NCBI GenBank assembly: GCA_034670405.1
Contig: JAXDDX010000004.1
Span: forward strand, 8,256,001 to 8,320,000
DNA: 64,000 nucleotides
Direction of reading: 5' to 3'
From: Hoplostethus atlanticus
Taxonomy: Eukaryota > Chordata > Actinopteri > Trachichthyiformes > Trachichthyidae
The notes under the pieces are model-generated. The model was not told where the DNA came from, ran no database searches, and saw only the letters and a list, made by a program, of their open reading frames with translations. This document shows positions 59,516 through 64,000 of the stretch, in pieces. Position 1 is the first letter of the stretch. Every line of letters begins with the position of its first letter. The position numbers and the translations under genes are program-made.

Positions 59516-59528
59516 AGGTCAGAGGTCA
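59516..59528 (+). promoter_or_regulatory. Perfect DR1 nuclear-receptor site
   Basis: AGGTCA-G-AGGTCA is a perfect direct repeat with one-base spacing, the consensus for RXR heterodimers, HNF4 and COUP-TF (NR2F). A third half-site in inverse sense, TGACCT, lies at about 59495-59500. Two perfect half-sites at this spacing are unlikely by chance in 64 kb. Confidence 0.5.
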
Positions 59529-59639
59529 TCACTACATAAGAAATATCCACATGTATTAATGCTACACCTATATAAAAAACAGAAAGAGAGAGAGAGAGAA
59601 AGGAGGCACCAAACTCGGCGCTAAGTATCGACCATCTGG

Positions 59640-59850
59640 CTCCAGCCCAAGCTAGCGTGCCACAAAACAATTGCATTCATTAGGTTAATTCATCATGGTG
59701 GTAAGCTCAATTTACTTTTGCCTGTGCGAAAACCTGGCTCATTAAGATTCAGCCTGCCGTTTCCTCGAGGCCGTCTTGTGATCATTCACACAGGGTTCAC
59801 CCATTTAGGACCAGATAGGAAGCACTCTAGGGTTATCTGCCAGACTGTTT
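59640..59850. promoter_or_regulatory. Candidate conserved non-coding element
   Basis: AACAATTGCATTCATTAGG near 59668, GTTAATTCATCATGG near 59683, GGCTCATTAAGATTCAGCC near 59737 in repeat-free sequence. The AT-rich cores are tightly spaced. Visual call. Confidence 0.4.
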
Positions 59851-59919
59851 AAATAAAGGCAGCAAAGGAAGAGGTGGAGAGAGGGATTACGGTGGCAAAT
59901 GAGAGAATGAGAAAAGCAT

Positions 59920-59978
59920 TGGAGGGGTGGGGTGGAGGGGGTGATGGAGGAGGAGGGGTGGGGGAGGAGGGGGGGGGC
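59920..59978 (+). repeat. G-rich purine tract
   Basis: Runs of GGGG separated by one to three bases over about 58 bases, for example GGAGGGGTGGGGTGGAGGGG. Strong G-quadruplex potential on the plus strand. Confidence 0.85.
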
Positions 59979-60258
59979 AGATCTTAAGAAGAATGCCGTT
60001 GAAGAGAAGCGGTGGCGAAAGAAAGCCTCGGCTCTCAGTTGACAGAATGGATGTTGTGGGGCTGCGGTGGAAGAGCGATGGAGAAAGAGAGAGGGAAGGG
60101 AGGCACGTGACTAAATGTATTCTGATAACTGAACAGCAGATGTCTCGCACGGAGCTCCTTTGTTGCCTGAACAGCAGGACCCTGCACTTCTGTGGGCTCA
60201 CTTCACACCGCATTCATTTGCCTGCCAGCTGCCAATTTAGGGTAGAGAGAGTGAAAAA
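59979..60258. other. Non-coding stretch
   Basis: Nothing was recognised. A 151-codon plus frame (59993-60448) crosses GA repeats and has no domain. Confidence 0.5.
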
Positions 60259-60284
60259 GAAGGAGAGAGAGAGAGAGAGAGAGA
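60259..60284. repeat. (GA)n microsatellite
   Basis: A GA run with a GGAGG tail to about 60307. Confidence 0.95.
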
Positions 60285-60449
60285 AGGGAGAGAGGAGGGG
60301 AGGGGGGCTCACGCCAGTTCTTCCCTCCCTCCCTCCCTCAGCATGTCTTGCAGAAAGGCTGCCATGCCGTTCCCTCTTCTTCCCCCGGTGGCCTGAACAA
60401 TTAGTGATCTGCATAACCACCCACACCTCCACACACTGCTCTCACTGAG

Positions 60450-60484
60450 CGGAGGGGGAGTGGGGGGTGAGGTGGGGGGGGAGG
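60450..60484 (+). repeat. G-rich tract
   Basis: GGAGGGGGAGTGGGGGGTGA and then a run of G. G-quadruplex potential. Confidence 0.8.
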
Positions 60485-60662
60485 CTGCCTTTGTCTTTTG
60501 GCTGCTGTACAATGAGCTGCTCTGGACTTGGCTGGAAGCCAGGGGAGCCGTGGCACAAAACCCTGCATGTTCCTGATGTATGACGAACGCTCCCGGAGTC
60601 TTGTTTCCTCACGCCGCTGGTTCGGCCGGGTCAGAGATGAACTGTTAGCGGTAGCCGCCATA

Positions 60663-60690
60663 AGCCCCGCCGCCGCCGCCGCCGCGACAC
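60663..60690. repeat. (CCG)n trinucleotide repeat
   Basis: About six CCG units after CATAAGCCCCG. CpG density here comes from the repeat, so it is not counted as a promoter. Confidence 0.9.
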
Positions 60691-61384
60691 TTCCCCCTTA
60701 AACCGCAGGCAGAAGAGAGAGAACTTCCCAGGATTGTGAACTCTCGTTATCCTCCCTGGTACCTTGCTCAATAGAAACACACTCTCATTAAGCCCACACA
60801 GCCCACAGTTCATTAACGCCTGGGTGAAAACAAATTCACACCCATCTGCTAAGTGATGTGATGGCAGCGAGGCCTCTTCAGCGGGGCTGGCTGGGGGGGT
60901 GACTACTGCCACAACTTCACAGCTCACCTGATACCTGCGACCTCACCGAGAACCAAATCACATCTCACCCTCGGCTGCACATCCTCTGCCCTGGAAGAGG
61001 AAGAGGGAAACGTCTTGTACGGCAGATATTGGGTTCGCAAACTTCTTCTGCTTGACTTTCACTATGTTATCGTACGTTTTCAAGGCCACTCCCTGGTGTG
61101 TGGGGCTTTGTAGGGACTCCTCGCCCCATTATTAAAGCTTGTGTGGTGCATCAAGATAGCTCTCCATACGGGAGATAATACATGTATTGACCGACGACCG
61201 CTGGCTCCTCTAAATTGTTCTCACTTGTTACAGAACAAAAGGCAGCGAGAGCAGATCCCTCTCATCACCCTCCCCAATGTCAATTCACAGGACGAGCAAA
61301 AGAACAAGCATTATCCCCACATCCTGAGTTGGGGAGGGAGGCGGGGGGGGGGGGATGATAAAAACTTTTTGATTAAGGGAAGGG
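60691..61384. other. Non-coding stretch
   Basis: A poly-G run of 12 lies at 61343-61354. No gene was recognised. Confidence 0.5.
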
Positions 61385-61720
61385 AATGTTCTATTTCATT
61401 CTGATTCGGAAGCAGCGCGGGAGAAAGAGCGGAGGATTAATCTTAAGGCCGTCGTTTTACTGCCTATCCTCACTCCTGTCTGAGAGCTGAAGTGGCGCGG
61501 GTGAATAATGGGGTGTCCATCAGCCAGGGGCTCAAGCCCAGATTGGGATTTTCTCCAGGGATAATACAAAGCAGGGCGACAATTGATGATTCATAATGTA
61601 CAGTTTTAGCCCGGCGATAGCGGCAGCCATTGTGGCGGAGTTGGCAGTTGTACTATCTCCCAATGCTGCGTTCCCCGCCTGACAGCAATCTCTGGCAGTG
61701 TTCTTCTGCTGAGCGTAGGG
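61385..61720. promoter_or_regulatory. Candidate conserved non-coding element
   Basis: GGAGGATTAATCTTAAGG near 61430 (palindromic GATTAATC), GACAATTGATGATTCATAAT at 61579-61598 and GCAGCCATTGTGGCGG near 61623 (CCATTGTG is SOX-like). Composition is balanced and repeat-free. Visual call. Confidence 0.4.
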
Positions 61721-61869
61721 GAATCATCACTTTATAAATATGGATACAGAGAGTCACATATTCTGTAATTCAGATATGTGACAAATTGCACTTTTAAGTC
61801 GTCTGAAGAAATACCCTCATTCAGTCGTACACGCACGGTGTAATATTTAAGAACCCTTCTGAAAAGAAG

Positions 61870-62100
61870 GGAGGATCCAGCGACGCCGGCAAACCAGCGG
61901 AGGAATAATGGTGTCTTGTTACGTTCGCTTACTGGGCGCCGTCATTTTGTACACACTGAAACGGGAACAATCCCCCGCTAACAAAGTTGTCTGGCTCTCC
62001 AGTCATGTGAGCAGCACCTGTCGTGTCAGGGAGTGGAGGCTGAGGCGGCGCAGGGGATCCATGGAAGGGACGCTATCCATCAGTGGTTCCATTTGATATT
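61870..62100. promoter_or_regulatory. Candidate conserved non-coding element
   Basis: GCGGAGGAATAATGGTGTC near 61897, GGGCGCCGTCATTTTGTAC near 61934, AGCAGCACCTGTCG near 62010 (E-box CACCTG). No repeats. Visual call. Confidence 0.25.
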
Positions 62101-62236
62101 TAATTTAGACTTTTATGAGCCTTAGAGGATGGGCCATGTCATTTCTCTCTCCCAGGCCCTCTCCATAGGGATGGAGGATAAATTCCTCCCATCCGTGCAG
62201 CAGCCTAACCAAGGCTCTCTCAGATTTATAACTGTA

Positions 62237-62270
62237 TGTGGTGGTGGTGGTGGTGCTGGTGGTGGTGGAC
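62237..62270. repeat. (GGT)n trinucleotide repeat
   Basis: About 10 GGT units with one CTG interruption. The Val-run frame reading through it is a repeat product. Confidence 0.93.
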
Positions 62271-62569
62271 GCTGACTGGCCCAGATTCATACCTCATGGG
62301 TCTCTGTTCTGGTCACACCTGCTCTTACTGGGACAAAAAGTGAAGACTGTTTTCTTTGATATCAAAATTCAGCAGCTGCTCTTGTATACCGCGAGGATGA
62401 TACTGGGAGTTACTATGAGCGCAAATCCTGCTCATCCCATAAAGAAATTCTTCATGAGTCAGCCATTGTTCAGAGGGTTTGTATTAAATCGGCATCTTGA
62501 TGTTGGCGAGAGAGAATTGTCACACCTGGTTTCTCCAGAGGAACTATATTGTCTTTCCGAAGCAGCAGA
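62271..62569. other. Non-coding stretch
   Basis: A 118-codon plus frame starts in the GGT repeat and has no domain. Nothing else was recognised. Confidence 0.5.
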
Positions 62570-63240
62570 ACAAAATCAATTAATTGAGCATTAATCAACA
62601 GAGTTAGTGATATTATGCATACACGTTTTTTATTTCCATGAGTTATGGATGAAGTAAGATAGGCGCTATTCTGTGAGGGTAATTTTCAAGGACCAGCAAC
62701 GAGTTTTATAAACTAATCCTCTCCTAATGGTCCGTTTTAAAGTAATTTATAGCTTCATTCATTACCCTTTTTGTATTAGTAATTATTTCTAAAATACCAA
62801 AGAGCCATCTTTTCTTTCCTGGTCTTTCTCAGCCTCTGATTTATCGCCCCGGCTCTGGCCTGATGCTGTCTTCCCAAGGTGTGACATTTCAAAATATTTA
62901 TAGCTCTGGCACATTAAAGGCCTTCCTCTGAAGGTGACCGACCACTCTTCCACACCAGTGTAATTAATGGAATCGCAGCTTGTTCGCCTTGTGTTATTTA
63001 TCCACAGCATCCTGTTGAAACACTGTGGAAAACAGCGAGGTATTGGCTCAGCTATACACCGGCTCATAAACAGACATTTTATACCCAGCCGTCCCAGAAT
63101 GCACTGCGCCTGGGCGAGAAGGAGACCGTTCCACGTCAAAGCACCGAATCTTTAATATTTTATTGATCAGATCTAAACCTTCTGTCCAAAGTGGCAATTA
63201 AAATTCAATTAAACTGACTGAAAGCATCATATTAAATTTC
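62570..63240. promoter_or_regulatory. Candidate conserved non-coding block
   Basis: CAATTAATTGAGCATTAATC near 62576, CTCCTAATGGTCC near 62721, TATTAGTAATTATTTC near 62774, GTGTAATTAATGGAATCG (62959-62976) and GTGGCAATTAAAATTCAATT near 63190 are spread over 670 bases without repeats. One of the denser homeodomain-core clusters in the window. Enhancer role is inferred. Confidence 0.4.
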
Positions 63241-64000
63241 ATCTCTTTATGAGCTCCGAGATAATGCTGGAGGACAAGACTTGAATATAATCACACCCTT
63301 TTTAGATTATATTATCCTGTTCATTCACAATAAAAGTGACACTTTTAGGTATACTTTCAATATTTCTTAACTATAACCTTCTAATGAACACATTTTATAG
63401 CCATTAAATCAACTATTATTGGGCATTGTGTTAAAGTGAGAGGGGTGCTTTTTGTTTTACACACTGCATGAAAAAGGAATTAGGTAGAATTAGCGCCGAC
63501 TGCTCAGTGAAACCGGAACAAACATGCCAAACATTTAGGTAAATGAAGAAAAGAAATAAGTGACTTAACATCATACTTACTAACATTACAAGCCACAGAC
63601 ATAAAGTTGTCAGTGGCTTGGTTTAGTATCCTCGTGTTGATGATTATTAGTGATGTTAACTCGTCAGGAGGCCTCCAATTTAGATTTTATCGATTTCTTT
63701 TTACATTATCATCACTTTGCTGTAACGTGTTGTCAAGTGTATCTGTGGGGTGACGCGTCATCTCTCGAACACACCCTCATTTTATTTTACTTCTCATGCA
63801 GTCAGCCATGACAAAAGTGTGAATCACTTTAAATCAGTCTTATATATTACATACATCTCTGCATACAGGCTCGTTATTTATATCACACAGGAAATAGAAA
63901 TAAAGAAAAATGTGTCTCGATCACAAAAACTCAATGCTTGTCATAATAGTATTTATTTGCTTGTTGAGCAAAAATTGTGTCAGGAAAAGTCTCATCCTCC
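63241..64000. other. Non-coding stretch, AT-rich
   Basis: No gene, RNA gene or mobile element was recognised up to the window end. Confidence 0.5.

Noticed and set aside
60600-60690. CpG island promoter
   Set aside because: Most of the CpG content comes from a (CCG)n repeat, and no splice donor or core promoter stands out.
1-64000. CRISPR arrays, bacterial operons, rRNA genes, retroviral or LTR elements, LINE reverse transcriptase
   Set aside because: None was seen. Tandem repeats lack unique spacers of constant length, and no open frame carries reverse transcriptase, integrase or capsid motifs.

Overview
The window looks like vertebrate nuclear DNA, most likely from a ray-finned (teleost) fish. 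It has no dense coding, no operons, very many (CA)n, (CT)n and (GA)n microsatellites, a decayed fish-type Tc1 DNA transposon, short MITE-like elements, and AT-rich islands full of homeodomain-type TAAT cores. No part gives a confident host protein-coding gene. The open frames present are short, lack recognisable domains, and often run through microsatellites. I read the 64 kb as intergenic or intronic DNA of the gene-desert kind that surrounds developmental regulator genes. The species and the target gene cannot be named from the sequence alone.

Layout. 1-14 kb: mostly unremarkable non-coding DNA with microsatellites, a candidate conserved non-coding element (CNE) near 3.4 kb and another near 4.9-5.2 kb, three hairpins between 6.4 and 8.2 kb, and a PIF/Harbinger-like MITE at 7057-7354 with intact TTA target-site copies. 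14-26 kb: quiet DNA with CNE-like islands near 14.4, 19.0, 22.9 and 25.3 kb. 27-31 kb: a poly-G run, a tRNA-like sequence, a long purine tract, a CT microsatellite and a nuclear-receptor half-site cluster. 32-40 kb: the densest CNE-like part, also holding a hAT-like MITE (35079-35381) and an open, splice-flanked stretch (36510-36830) that might be an exon. 40-54 kb: a fish-type dispersed repeat with telomere-like words, a PBX/MEIS site, an RFX X-box and further CNE-like islands. 54194-55156: a deleted Tc1-like transposon with both terminal repeats and recognisable transposase remains. 57.8-58.1 kb: the only clear CpG-dense patch, with a good minus-strand splice donor, a candidate promoter and first exon. 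59-64 kb: G-rich and simple repeats between more CNE-like islands.

How it may work together (inference): many spaced islands of homeodomain, POU, PBX/MEIS and nuclear-receptor-type sites, with almost no coding sequence, fit an array of long-range enhancers. All CNE calls are made by eye from motif content and lack of repeats. No alignment was possible. I found no previously undescribed system that I can defend; the items most worth checking are the 57.9 kb CpG patch, the 36.5 kb splice-flanked frame and the 16-bp perfect hairpin at 6.4 kb.
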